64,000 bases of DNA from Atkinsonella hypoxylon (taxonomy: Eukaryota; Ascomycota; Sordariomycetes; Hypocreales; Clavicipitaceae). The notes under the pieces are model-generated. The model was not told the origin of the DNA, did not search any database, and saw only the letters and a program-made list of their open reading frames with translations. The stretch's first letter is position 1. Each line of letters starts with the position of its first letter. The position numbers were made by a program, and so were the translations under genes. Below are positions 35,705-48,609 of the stretch, piece after piece. Where the stretch lies: contig JFHB01000021.1 of assembly GCA_000729835.1 (NCBI GenBank), positions 62,001 to 126,000 of the forward strand, read 5' to 3'.

Positions 35705-38174
35705 ATGTCTTCCAGCAAACGTCGAAAGCTGGAAGGTGAAGTGCCAACTCAGCGTATGTACTAGGTCTCGTGCCTCACTTACAGTAAAACCAGTTTACTA
35801 GGTCCTGGATACAAGATAGCACATCTAATTCTATGTTGCAGCCCTCGTCAGCGCAGTCAGCGCAATTGCAGTCCGTCGTCGACTTGGTGCCACTGCCGTG
35901 CAAAGCCCAAGCCCACCACCACAGCCGACGGCTTCAAGCATGAATCCTTTTAGCGCTCTCCAATCTCTTAAACCCAAAAAGGAGGCGGCTCAACCGACCA
36001 AGAAAAGCGCAAAGCAGGCATATATTCGCCGCAACGAAGGAAACGGGACCAGCGCGCCATCAACGCCGAATGGCGCGAGGTGAGTTTGGAAGCTCTCATC
36101 ATTTTCAAGCAACTTCTCCAATCTAACGAAGCCCACGAAGTCAGCCAATTGATATTGCCGCGCCAGGCATAACTTCCTTAATACCTGCTTCACAGTCACA
36201 AACTATCAGCTACTCATCCTTTCAACTCTCAAGGATCAAGCACCGAATTATAGCTGATGGCAATGTTGAAGTGGACTTGGACGAGGGCGAGGTAAGCTCT
36301 CATTTCCCATTCATAAAGTGAAGTAGGTGCTGAGTCGAGCATAACCTCAGAGATTTATCTTTGTTGGAAGCTTTGGTATTCGCGTTCTTAGCGGCGAGAT
36401 TACCATCGTAGGTGCAACTTTGCGGTCTTCCGCGAGCATCTTCTGGGTTCACGCACCTCACTGCTCTGCAATCCCTGTCATTCGAACTATGCAGGATTCC
36501 AAGCTACAGTTTCACAATGATCCAAACTTTAGTGATCTCAAGAAGATGGGTCGACTTTCACCTCTACTTCGAAGGTTATGGAATGAACCTACCGAGGCTG
36601 ATACAAGCGCGTTTTCTAATAATTCCTTCCGTTTTGTACGTCTTAAACCATTGCTCCAATTGAAGCCGTAGTGTCTGACCTCTCTACAGATAGGGAATTC
36701 TTCCGATGCTCCGAGAAAATGTGTCATACAGGAGTTGGTGTCTCCGCCAGAATGGAACAAGTTGCTCGCGTCTGTTGCCTCTCCTACAGGTGTCGAAAGC
36801 CGGTACACTGCTCTCATTTGTGGGCCCAAATCTGCCGGAAAGTCTACCTTTGCGAGGTTACTGACGAATCGTCTCTTGACGTCAAGTCAGTCGGGCTCCA
36901 GACACGCCATTGTACTGGATCTTGACCCAGGACAACCTGAATTTGCAGCTCCGGGGACTGTCTCTTTGGTTCGCGTCTCGAAGCCAAATCTCGGGTTGCC
37001 GTTCTCTCACGCTGCTTTTGATGATCCTGCAAATACCATTATGAGATGTCATTCGCTGGCTTCAGCTACTCCCGCTTCGTCTCCAGACCTCTTCATCGCG
37101 TGCGCCGTTGATCTCTACGAGTTCTATCTTCGCTTCCACCGCAAATACCCACTGATCATCAACACTCCTGGCTGGATCCTTGGAACAGGACTTGACCTGC
37201 TAGTTAGCCTCATCACGAGAATGCGTCCTGTGGAGGTCATCTATATGTCGGAAGATGGTCCATCAGACGTTGTCGACACCATCCGGGACGCCACTAAACA
37301 TAAATTCAGCACACTACCCTCACAGCCGTCTGAGTTCATGACTCGCACGTCTGCCCACTTTCGATCCATGCAAATGATGTCGTACTTTCATTCGCAAGCA
37401 GTCCCCCATGGCAAATTGGTGACAAGGTCACCTATCAAATGGAATACCCAGCCTCTGTCCCACACACGGCCCTTCATAGCTCGTTATGCCGGCCAGAACC
37501 AGGGTATTTTGGGATTACTGTCTTACGACTGCCAGACGCCGCCAGATCTTCTAGCAGCAGCGATCGATGGTGCTATTGTTGCCATTGTGGAAATTGAAGA
37601 ATCCGCCGCCTTTTATGAACTCAATGCACCAACATCACCATCGTCCCGGTCAAATATAGAACCAGATAACAACACCAGCGCAGGAACAAATGTTGAGATC
37701 TGCAGGACACCAGAAGGGCTGCCTCTCATAGTGAACTCAACTGATGGGACACTCGATCCTCGGTACTGCTGTACCATTGGACTCGCACTCATTCGAGGTA
37801 TCGACACGAAAAGCAAGTCTCTTCAGATCATCACCCCGGTGTCTCTAGAAATGCTGGAACAGATTCGACTGAAAGGACGGAGCGTCGTTCTGCTGCATGG
37901 GAGCTTTGATTGCCCACACTGGGCATATACAGAAGATCTCTATGAGAGGACGAAACCGGATGATGTGACGGATAAGGACCTTCATATTTCTGATGGAGAT
38001 AGTAGCGAGGATGAGACTGAAGCTATCAATCGCACTGTGCAAGCTGGCCCAGCACACTCTGGAGCTGTAGCAAGCGTGCCATGGATAGAGACGCTGAAAG
38101 GTAGCGAGAAACGCCCTGTGGGATCCCGCGTTTGGCGGGTGAGGCGGGACCTGGGGCGAAACAACGGTGACTAG
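35705..38174 (+). CDS. GRC3: Polynucleotide 5'-hydroxyl kinase Grc3
   Basis: Five exons: 35705-35753, 35842-36079, 36141-36291, 36351-36635 and 36690-38174, giving 735 residues. Grc3 phosphorylates RNA 5'-hydroxyl ends made by Las1 during ITS2 removal and also supports Pol I termination; it is nuclear/nucleolar. The start MSSSKRRKLEGE is a basic, NLS-like run. An N-terminal beta domain (RFIFVGSFGIRVLSGEITI, then SIFWVHAPHC) precedes EWNKLL and the P-loop GPKSAGKST at about 286-294. The next strand reads IVLDLDPGQPEFAAPGTV (Walker-B-like), and TPGWILGTGLDLL is the typical lid-side block. The exons were chained by phase: intron 2 ends at CACGAAG (36140) and intron 3 is 59 nt. The C-terminus is acidic and basic by turns. 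Confidence 0.93.
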
Positions 38175-41100
38175 GACCACGCATTAGAAATTTCTTTCTT
38201 GGGATATATCGGAATGCGAAGCAGGAAGCCGTAGTCGACGTTTTCAATTTTGCTTTTGGATTACTGAGAGCTCTCACGCTCAAAAGTGGTCGTCCGGAAA
38301 AGAGAAGTTATAACGAAATTATAAGGCGTGTCACGGGTCTTTCAATCGTGCTCCAAGCTTTCGGGGCACAAATTCGATAAGTGGATGGACAGAGCATCGA
38401 TATGAGACTGGCTGGCCTATTTCAAATGTTCTGTCACATCCTCGCACTACAAAGCAGTCGACTCGACTATTCAATGCCTACCCTTCTCAAAGCCACGAAG
38501 TAATCTAAGGGTGGTGAGACACTAACTATGTCGCAGCAAATCGGGCGTGGCCACGCCAGAAGTGATCTTCACTTTAGATCCCGGTATACTCCATATTGGG
38601 CGACATGCTACTGGTCCTTGCAGCCATAGCAGACACCATGCTCATCAGTGTTATCATAGCGAAGATTATTCCGCCAGCCTACTTTATTTAAGCCTGGTAG
38701 ATTATTGTGCAAAGCTGAGGATGAAAAGTCATGCTCCAGCGCGATGAGATACCTGAAAAGAGTTACACATCTCGCTTTTCATTCCCGCGGGTATTTTACC
38801 ATGTTGTCGGGTCGCCCGTATGTCGTGACGCTGGCATTCCGAGGCGTCCCATATCATGGCGTTACTAGCTATTAATATAAACCGACTGAGCGCGTACGTA
38901 TGCCTTGATACGTTCAATAATCAGATACATTGCCCATTAGCTGAATATTTAACACAGAAGTACATGCTCCAAATGCAAACGCGTCGCTTCCTGGTCTTGT
39001 ACAAACTTGGTAGATTTCTCTCTCCCCTCTCGGCCCGGAGTCTCTCTGCTGGCGTGCGCTTTTACGCTCATGGTATAGTAGTATATTGAACTATCAATAG
39101 AAGGGCAAGAACACCAGGAAGCAATCCTAACCAACTAGAGCTCACTTAACCCTAAATCTGTTACCTCAAGGCTAGAGCAAAGTCCGCCTAGCAAGCAGCT
39201 GAAGCACCAAGTTGCTAGCCTGTCAACGTAGGCTATGCCGCAAATCTATGAGTACATCAGTAGTAGAGGTGGATGGTGTGGGCGACTTTAGTGCTTTTAG
39301 TGGTCTTAGAGTCACAATGGGATAGCTAGGCGACATAACGAATCCAGGAAGCCCTCCACTTCATAAGTCCTGGGATCATTGCTTCGCTACTTACGTCTCC
39401 GAAGCTTCTTTTTTACTTCCTTGAACGCAGATACCAGCCTGTGATGCTGCATAACAACCCCTGACTCGATTCATTGGAGCAGAAAATCAGAGCTTTCGGT
39501 TGCATAGACAAATGCAAGTCAACTTCTGATACAAGTCATAATGTCAGGCTTTTGGTGCAGAACTTTTTGTCGAACAATATGAGGTGGCGATTTGTATTGC
39601 ACATTGGACTTTCAAGGGCCGTACACAGCAAATCCGGCAGCACTCACGCGAGAGGCAGAAGTTCATGTCGGGCCCCTCAACCCATTATTTTCTTCTGGGT
39701 CCGTCACTTAGACTGATATCAAGCGGAATGAGTCTCAAGGCCGTTGGATAAAGCCATGAAGCCAACCTATCTTGGATTAGTGCAACAAATGGTAGTGCCG
39801 TGGTCCACGAGCAATGACTGGTTGGTGGTCGGGTAGCATTGGGTCAATTTGACACCGTTGCCGGTTCGTCACACTGGAGCCCACCAAGGCGGGAACCATT
39901 GCCGGTCCGTGGTGGGTACGAAGCTCATGTGAAGGAGAAGCCCGACGTAAATGTTTGATGCAAGCTTTGAGTCCTCCATCAGATTGCCACCGGGCAGCCT
40001 GAAGATTAGGTCTGCAGTCTGGCCAAATGATGTGTCTGAGTTGGAGGGGCCATACGACTTCGTCGACGTACAACCGTGGCGCAGCTGGCAGGAACGAGCG
40101 GCGAATGTGCATGCAGTTGAGGAGGCAAGAGGTAGGAAGAGACTTCACCTTTATGCGGGCTTTTACTGTGCGACTTAGTCTCGCCCTGACCTGCTACTTC
40201 GGTGCGCGCATGCCCTTTGGTCCATGATCTGGTGTGTGGACGCTTGTTGGAAGCAACTAGGGTCATCTCGAGCCCTTGGTTGGTTACCAAATTTCCAAAT
40301 CAGCACCATCTGCCTGGGCCCTAACTAAAGCTGAGAGAAAAGGCTGGGGAGGGGGGTGGTCCGGTCAGCCGTTCGGTGTGTGACAGGCAATATGATGGTG
40401 TGTCCCACGCCGTCCCTTGTTCTCTGGCGAAGGGGGAAGAGAGAGGAAAGCTGGTCTCAAAACAGATGGCAATATAACTAGCGGTGCATTCCAAAGCTTC
40501 TGGATTTGCATTTTTTTTTTTTTCATTTCCCATCACATGTGTTTTTTTCTTACCGGTGCAGTATGCGGAGTACCTAGGCATGTATTCGGAGAGAAGAGAT
40601 TCTGATGCGACCTCAGTGGTGTGTTTAAGCCAATGTAGAAAGGGGCAGAAACGAGCTGAATACTATGGTTCTTTGGGGTTTATCATGGATAAATGAGATT
40701 TGCTTATTGAGCTTGGAGTACTCTCCGCTATGTAGCTTGTAACAATAGATTTCCTAAAAATGGGCGTCAACCTTGTTGAATATGTGATACTGAAACCAAC
40801 TACACACAGCTGGGTTGTCGTGATTGTTCATACCCAAACCTGGTTTCTTGTAGTTTGATTTGGTCAAACATGTTCGTATTCCAATGCGAGCAGGGTGAAC
40901 CGCACAGACAACAGCACTTTGTGGATCTGTCGCTACATGCATGACGCGTGCGATAATGACCAAGCAAGCAGCTGTGGATCTGTATCACTGTGTGAAGGAA
41001 CTACCTTGCGGCGTTAAAGGCCGGGCATCGGTGATAGTCCACACCAATGAAGCATCAACCCCGGTGCCCAAAGTAGGGTAGCGTGATAGACGTTCCCGAG

Positions 41101-42805
41101 GTTGTCGTCTGGTCTTGTGGTACACGAATATTCAGTGAAGCCTGAAGGTATTCGCCATTGAAATTGGGTGAATAGCTCGCCAGATCAATCAATAGAAGGG
41201 CTCTCCGTTTCTTCATTCACGACCGACGCATCATCTAGAAAGCGGCGGGCGTATGCACTGTGTGACAAGGATTAGCGGATTCTGACTTGAAAGAACTGTT
41301 CTCAACGGTCGACGAGTGCGGTTAAGTGGCGTGGGCTACCTCTGCATACCACCCCAGCCTGGGCAGGGCAACCCTGCGCAGGTCGACCACACAATAATTC
41401 CCACCTCTTCCTGCGTCGAATAATGATAGGATGAATATTAAGGAGACAAGGAGGGGCATGAGGAGTCTGGACTGTTCGAAAATCCAAGGATGAATGCGCT
41501 TTTAGCGAAAGCAAATCTCGCGTCCCTTGGCACAGGGATCTGGAGTCGTCGAGGAATTGACGAATCGATAGGCTAGGCGAGTCGACCTGTCCCAGCACTC
41601 CGTGATGGCGCCGGGCTGGCTGATGCAAATATTCGGTCGGGATGGAGATCTGTGGCACTCGCTCGGTTGCTGCCCTGAACCTTTTCGACGCCAAAACTAC
41701 CGGACGGATTAGTCTGGAGGGGTGGCGTCGGTTGGGGGGGGGGGGCCAAGGGACTATGAGCAAGCTAGTGGGGCACACGGGGGTCAATTTGCTCCGACCC
41801 CCAGCACCAGCCATCCAGCGGGCAGCGAGAGACGGATTAAATTGTCCGCGCCTGGCGGGGCCCAGAGGGACATGCAAAACGGCGCAGATGCGGGATGCGG
41901 GATGCGGGATGTGGAATGCGGAATGCGGGAGACGAAGTCAATCTGATGAACCGTTGGCCCTTGGACGTTTCATCTGACCGCCTGGACTGTCATTACGTCT
42001 GGTAATGCTACTGAGTAACTCGCTTTTCTCGACTTAGGTATCGAGCCATGTTTGTCAGGACAGAAGCAAGCAGACGTGATTGTCAACCATCTGGTTTCGT
42101 CATCATCAAAACCCCGCCTCAAACTCAACTTCCACTACACCAGCTCTGGCAATCACCGTTTTGCTTACCGTCGGTGTTGCTTGGCGTTGGTCCCAACGTG
42201 CGCAGCTCCCTGGCTTTGTTCGTTGTGTTGTTTGATCCTCCTTTGATATATGACACATACAGGGAGTTGCCTGCTCATCCGCGCTTCGGACAACCTCACC
42301 CGCAACGAGTCGCTCCCCTGAGGCTGACGGATGGGAGGCGACAAGAGCAAAAAGGAACGACGTAATCAGACTGAAGGCCTTTTGCGCGAGAGTCTTGCGT
42401 AGGAGTCTTACGTAGGAGACAGCGAATGATAGCGGCGTGCTGACTTCTCCAAATGTTCCAAGTCACCGGTGGCCAGGACGCACCAGGCACAACCGCATGC
42501 AGCCCGCAGCAACACAGCAACACAGCAACACAACATTCACCCCGGCTTGTCACGGACCGTCTTTTGCCTCTGCTCAACTCACCGGCTGTGAAAATCCCTT
42601 GAACGTGCACCGACTTCTCAATTGAGATCATCGAACCTTTCGACTTCCGTCAAGTTGTCCGCTCTTCGCTCCCGCAAGCTCTTTGAAAGTCCTACTGTGA
42701 TTTCTGCAGCGCACCTCAGTCGCTGAGCACACCCGACGTACTTGCAGCAAGAATCAACTTATTTTTGTTTCTGCTTCAGCAAGGCCGTCGTGACGCCTGC
42801 TCGCG
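38175..42805. other. Gene-poor tract upstream of Zn2Cys6 regulator
   Basis: About 4.6 kb without a supportable gene. Candidate ORFs at 39777-40148 (-), 39951-40178 (+) and 41302-41877 (-) are compositionally biased or lack exon partners. A heptamer array (GATGCGG types) lies at 41887-41930 and a CAACACAG triplication at 42503-42530. The last 0.5 kb is likely promoter and leader of the regulator gene. Confidence 0.45.
41887..41930. repeat. GATGCGG-type heptamer array
   Basis: Six or so units of GATGCGG, GATGTGG and AATGCGG in tandem. Unit length is constant at 7 bp and later copies drift. Confidence 0.85.
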
Positions 42806-45343
42806 ATGGGTCACACTTCTGGCGATGGCACACAGCATCGTCCGGCTTGTACAGAGTGCCAACGTCGCAAGCAGAAGGTATGTGACTGGATGGCACGCTA
42901 TCATGTCGTTGTCTTGAAAAACCCTGATTCTACTGCTATTTCTGTTGTTAAATAAACGCGCTGGCAACTTGTCACGTTGTCTGCACTGGTTTATATGGAA
43001 TTCCTGTGGTCTTGAATCATGGCATTTTGGTGTGTTTTCTCTCTAACTTTCCTATGATAACAGTGCAATCGAGAATGGCCTTGCAATCATTGTCAGAAGC
43101 GCAAGGTCGCGGATAAATGTAGCTTCAATTCCGGCAGCAGCTATTCCGGTCCTGACAAATCATCAACTCTTGCGTCAAATCGAAAGCGTCAACTCAGTCG
43201 TACAGAAGACGTAGAATCTCAAGAGTCTAATCCATGGGACGATGTTGAGTGTGACTTTGAATCTTTGGGATATAACGCTTCTCACCTTTTTGCCGGCCTC
43301 AACTCGAGTTCTGCTGTGAGTCTCGCTGTTGATAGAACAGCAGATAGTGTGACGGAACTGCCTCTGCTGGATCGATGAAATCGAAAGACAAGGCTAATGT
43401 CCGCTAGCGTAAAACGAAAACCACACCAAAAACGTACAAACAATACTACATGGACGAGGCATCATGTTCTCAGCTTAAACGAGCACTGTTATTACTCCCT
43501 GCCAGACCTTACACTGGTAAGTTCTTATAGTTATCCCGAATGAGGACCAATACAAATTATAGCCCGTGAAAACTGACATGTATTTTGCAGATGCCATGGT
43601 GCAAAACTTTCTCAATAATGCCAATTTCCATTACTATATCCTCTATCCATCATCATTCCTCGAAGAATACCGGACGTGGTGGTCGTTACGATCAGGAGAA
43701 CAGCCTCTAGGACTGCAGTGGACCTGTCTACTACTTACGGTTTGTGCTTGTTCTACACAGTACGCAAATCCTGAGCTCGAACGAAAGCTGCAGCAGGACC
43801 TGGGCCAGAGTACGCAAAAACTCTCAGAACAATATCACAATGCAGCCCGCGAACTCCATAGTGTCATTCCCGTAGGAAACAATCACTTGCTTAACGTTCA
43901 GTCACTTCTGCATTCCTGTTCCTGGTACAAGTCGGAAGCTAGATTTGTTGAATGCTGGCATGTTCTGAGTGCCGCTATTCGAGAAGCCCAAGAACTCGGC
44001 ATCAACCAAGAAACTGTCACGGGGCCAATGTCCGAGTTCGATCGTGAAATAAGTAGGAGGATTTGGTGTATTCTCAATACGTGGGACTGGTATGTCTTGT
44101 CACTGCTTTTCTATTCAGCAGAACTTTCCTAACTGGAGATGCAACTTCCTATTGCAGGCAATTATCTACTTTCTTATCCAGGCCATTGATCATTGATCGT
44201 TCCGATTGCGATGTTGACCTTCCTAGCCTCACCTTAGAAGGCTATTCACCCTCCCCTCTCTTACATATCAAGCTTCAGTCAGAACTGATCTTGCTCCTTT
44301 ATAAACGCTTCGGCAGTCCCAAAAACGTTGTTCGACCAGCTGATGTTCAGGAATATCAGAATATTATCGAGAAGTGGATGCGCAGCTTCCCGCCGACTTA
44401 CGATTTAGATCATCCTGACGAGAGTCATGACGCATCACGACCCTGGATCGTCTTGCATAGATACTGGCTTCATACATCAAGTCTTTGGATGCTTCTCGAC
44501 CCCATCAGAGCATACCTTGCTAAGCCCACCTCGAAGCATTCTCCTGCAGACGAACTCCGAATTCGAAGTGACGGTATTGATTACGCGCTGAGGCTGATGG
44601 ACATTTTGCACAACTTTTTCAACCATGTTTACCTGCGTGATACAAAGTTCCACTACATGCTATTCTGCATATTCGATACCGCCGCCGTGCTTTGCTCGAC
44701 TCTCATGCACGATCAGGATTGGAGCGTACCCCGGCCAAAGGAGATATTTGACGCCATCAACAGGGCTGTGGCCATGCTGAAGCGGCTGAACACGGCGAGC
44801 AAAACAGCACGAACATCCTATGAGGTTCTCGTCAAGGTTACACAACGAATATCCCGACCTGCGCCCAGCATCGCGCCGAGACAACAAGCCAGCCCCAAGC
44901 AGCGAAACTCCGAATCAAAGATTCTTGCTCTTACGCCACCAATTATGAGCCAGGCCGAGCTGGCTGGAGCGAGTGATCCCGGGTCTGTTGAATCCAACAT
45001 GTCTTACACTACCCCTCCTAGTGAGCCGGCAATTTACCACGTACCAGCGTCACAGTCCGTACCGGCCGGTCAATTCCGTGATGACACATTCTATACACCG
45101 CTCACGGGCATGGAAACAAATATTAATAGAACTATGATGATGCAGCCAATGAACGGACTGCAGATGGGTGTATTCTACGGCGATTATGCGAATAATTACG
45201 TCCACATGACCCCCCCAACAGATGAGTTGTATCACGACGTGAACTTCGGGCCCATATCAGAACAAGAGCTTGGCGACTTGGCGTCGATGTGGAATTATGA
45301 GAGCTTAAATCTGGGCTTCATCAACCCGGGCGGCATTGGGTGA
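42806..45343 (+). CDS. Zn2Cys6 transcription factor
   Basis: Five exons: 42806-42877, 43064-43315, 43408-43516, 43591-44089 and 44158-45343, giving 705 residues. The binuclear zinc cluster starts at about residue 19, ACTECQRRKQK|CNREWPCNHC with a last Cys in ADKCSF; the 186-nt first intron splits it, a common place in this family. A fungal-specific transcription-factor middle domain follows: LPARPYTDAMVQNFL, NFHYYILYPSSFLEEY, ECWHVLSAAIREAQELGI, REISRRIWCIL, DWQLSTFLSRPLIID. This block order is shared by many pathway regulators. The C-terminal 200 residues are low-complexity and may activate transcription. No target is evident; the nearest neighbour downstream is a decayed transporter gene, which it may once have controlled (inference). 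Confidence 0.88.
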
Positions 45344-46124
45344 AGGCCATAAAATGAAACTGTCTCGGCTCAACGATACCAATCGCTATAACACGAGGTA
45401 AATGAGGACATACGGATGTGTTGCATCTTTGAAACAAATGCGCCTACTAACTGGCAGAAGTTGAAACGGCTCTCACGGCTCTCACAACGAAAATGCTCTG
45501 AAGTTTCATCAAAAAAAAAAAAAGAAAAGAAAAGAAAAACCATGCCGTAGAACGACGAAGCACACGTGCTACAGCGGTTACTTCGTAAAAGAGGCTACAC
45601 TTAGCAGCAGGTTCTCCTTGACACCACAGCTCCTTTCAAATTCTCCTTGTACGCAAACGTCATTACATCTGCCCGAATGAATAGTAAATGCAACATGATG
45701 AAAGACGATAATGAGATCAACGACATACTCACGAATGACATGATGGAAAGGGGTACATAGCCGGTTAGACAGGGAGTGGATCGGAACATGAAGCGCGATG
45801 GGGTGGAATCCCTCGTGGCGGCTGTGAATCAAATCCGATAAGTCCATGAATGACAAAACACTTTCAAGGAGTTTGCATATTGAGATTGTCGTGGCTTCTG
45901 ATACTATGTTGTACTTGGGGTGCTCACGCTTCGTAGTAAGTGCATACACGAGAGCGTTGGCCTCATTTATGCTCGTGGCCCGTTCAACTTGGGCGTTTGT
46001 AGCGAACCTTGCTTTGAAGTTGAATTTCTTGAAACAAATGACTTGAAGGGCTCGTAACTGTACTTATGACAAGGTAGAATGGCGCTTCATTCATACAAAC
46101 TCGCTTGCGACTAACTATCAAGTG
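45344..46124. other. Spacer between Zn2Cys6 regulator and MFS pseudogene
   Basis: Terminator side of the regulator gene with an A-rich run at about 45512-45538. The 123-codon minus ORF at 45578-45949 has no recognisable domain and is not called. Confidence 0.4.
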
Positions 46125-47090
46125 CACGCCTATGGCCGTGGCGCGGCGGTAGTGCGGCGCGACATTGACGCTGAGCCAGGTGGTGTTAAGGCCCGGCCCG
46201 CTATAGGCGGCTACCAGCGCAAAGGAAGGTGACGAGGAATTTGATGCCGTTGCTCGTGGACCCTATGATGAGCATGTAGTCTGCTATGCCGGGGATGTTG
46301 GAGAGGAAGACGAACGAGACCGCGGATGCAGACGTGGTCGGAGAGGAAGGCCACGGCGAGGAAGATCATGCTGCCGGAAACGTAGACGGGGATGCTGAGG
46401 TACTGTGCTTGGAGGATGGTGTAGTCCATGCTGACGATGATGGAGGGCAGCAATGTGCTGAAGCCGTAGAGGAGGATGTCCTGGCAGAACTGGATGGCTG
46501 CACCGAGGTACAGCTTAGGAACTTGGAGGCCGATGCGGATCCTTCCAGTCGAGTTCTTCGGAGCCCACGTACTGAGCTCGCTGTATGGCGCGCATCTTCA
46601 TCGTCTTCTTTTCGTGGTCGGCGAGGAAGTAGGCATTGGATGGGTCGGTGATGGGCCAAACCAGATGATGGGGGGCGACGAGAAAGGAGACAGATATGCG
46701 ACGCGGACGGCTTGCCCCCCGCGCTTGTACACCATGGTGAGGTAGACATTGAGGGCAGGGAAAAGGCCGGCCTCGCAGGCTCCGAGGATGAGACGAACGA
46801 CATAAAGACCTGTGACCTGACCACACGGCGCATTGCACTGTGAGCATGAGACGTGGTGTCAACCGCTTCATCATGATGGTCCAAGCCGGTTCGAAGACGA
46901 CATATGTAGTGTAGAAGGTAGAGACGGCCGTGGAGAGCTGCTGAGGTGAGGCACCGATAGGTTTGATCCAGGATTCTCGACAGTTGAGTGTAGTGTCTAA
47001 GAACCACGATAGGACGGTACTCCGGTTCGGTTCTGATGGCAGTCGTGGAAGTAGATTGAGACGCACGACGCGCCTGAACAACTGCCTTTT
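46125..47090 (-). pseudogene. Decayed MFS transporter (allantoate/nicotinate permease type)
   Basis: Pieces of one transporter appear in the right order but in different frames. First comes an N-terminal part (RRVVRLNLLPRL, then GASPQQLSTAVSTFY, YVVFE and MKRLTPRLML); next, after a frame change, LYVVRLILGACEAGLFPAL and VYLTMVYKR; then ITDPSNAYFLADHEKK and MRAIQRAQYVGS; then KLYLGAAIQFCQDILLYG and TLLPSIIVSMDYTILQAQYL; and finally fragments resembling LNTTWLSVN and APHYRR. At least three frame changes are needed. Membrane segments about 4-6 are missing between VYKR and ITDPSNAYF, and the C-terminus is absent. No intron set restores one frame. The family (Dal5/Tna1-like anion:cation symporters) imports small organic anions and vitamins. 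Confidence 0.78.
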
Positions 47091-48201
47091 GACGGCAACG
47101 CATCAGGTTCGTATTGGTCAAAGTCAGACTCGAAACTGGTCAATACTCTGTCATACTAGATACGTACGCAGCCCATCAGAGACTAACATGGTTCGTTGAC
47201 TGGACAACGCTCTTCGACTTTGCCGACACGTCCGACGGCTTTGACTTCCCGACAGTGGTAAAGCTCAGATGGCTCGATCTAGCCTGAGTAATGGCGGACC
47301 GTGAATTCACAGTGGGGTGACAGTCTGGCAGTTTGCTTGTTTTCAGAAGTCAAGATTTGCGGGAGATTGAAAGGCATCAATCAAACTTGAGATGTGCTGT
47401 AACAGTAAGGATTGATTCTTTAATAAGAGGCTCAAAGTTAGTCAGCCATAGCCAGTCATAGCCTCATATCATAGGCCATAGTGCACAGGGTGGGGCACTA
47501 GAGGTCAGACCAAAAACTTACCATAGACATGGAAAATGACACAAGGGATAATCCGTGCATTGACAACCCCCAAGTCGCATCTGAGCGCATGAACTTCATG
47601 ATTTCTTCTGTAAATTTCGTGGTGGTTTCGAGTCTGTTGCAACGGTGTTGAGTACATAAAGTTAGACGGCCTAGCCCTCTTTCTACAATAACGGATGCCC
47701 ATCTGTCCTTGGGAAATCTCCTTCCCGAGTACTTCCCTAGAGTGTTCCGCCATCTTTTACTGCCTCTGTAGTCTCGTCAACGTGGTGCTCAAGCCTTTTC
47801 GCCCAATAAGAATCTAGGCGGTCGTGGAAGAAATCGCGGCGGAGACGGCACAATCTAAGAAATCAAGTTCTTCCAAGAAAGACAAGATCGCGGCGGCCGT
47901 ATAGTACGGAAGGAGGCGCAGACGGCCAGGCCAACAAGCGGGCTTGAACTTGGTTCGTTTCATAGCTAGAAATAAACACCAAAATAATACAATTCCAAGG
48001 TAGACCGCTCATGAAAGTTTCCACCTCTCCTATAGCAGCCCGATGAAGTGGCTTCGAGTCGGGCGACAATTAATGAGTGACAAGCATAACAGCATCGCAC
48101 GCACTTTCGCCCCTCGTCGCGGCCCGCACCGCTGGCGCTTGGCAACTGCACTGTGTGGATAAGCGGGATCAGCCGCCAGTGGGGTCAGTACCAGGAAGCA
48201 A
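47091..48201. other. Spacer between MFS pseudogene and second MITE
   Basis: No gene is supportable. The 82-codon minus ORF at 47505-47753 and others show no features. Confidence 0.4.
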
Positions 48202-48609
48202 ATCCCCTTGGCAGTTAGTGGTAAGGCCTCAGGCAGGTCACGGACCCACACCCTTTTCGATACGTGCTAGGTACCTCTAAACCTCCTTAATAGCTCCGCT
48301 AGAACGCGTTGTATAGAGAACACTATATAACGGTTTTTTGCGATATCTACTAAAGAGAATAAAATCAACTGCGAACAACCTCTATAATGAAAAGCTCTTT
48401 ATTAGTTTTAGCTACTGCTTCTAAGAGCAGTCTAGGTAAGACCTCTTGCGATATAGCTAACTAGCTAAAGGTGCAAAAAAATGCTATCGCTGCAATATAT
48501 ATATATATATATATATATAAATAAGTGCCTTTTATTCAGCCGCATCCTAGTTGGCCCACATCCCCGCTCGTGACCTGCCTGAGGCCTCACCACTAACTGC
48601 CAAGGGGAT
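48202..48609. mobile_element. Second MITE-like element with ~40-bp inverted repeats
   Basis: The ends share ATCCCCTTGGCAGTTAGTGG followed by (A/G)(A/T)GGCCTCAGGCAGGTCACG-type sequence, inverted and nearly identical over about 40 bp, with one clear mismatch. The interior is AT-rich, carries an (AT)12 run at 48495-48518 and has no coding frame. Length is about 408 bp. No convincing target-site duplication is seen beyond the AT at each edge. The inverted repeat is unrelated to that of the element at 27743, so this is a different family. Confidence 0.8.

Noticed and set aside
41302..41877. 191-codon minus-strand ORF
   Set aside because: Arg/Pro/Leu-biased, no domain and no exon chain; I could not support a gene.
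46366..47121. 251-codon minus-strand ORF as a real protein
   Set aside because: It crosses the MFS remnant in the wrong frame for most of its length; the recognisable transporter fragments lie in the other frames.
48131..48200. Extension of the second MITE further left
   Set aside because: Sequence outside 48202 does not pair with sequence beyond 48609, so the inverted repeat ends there.
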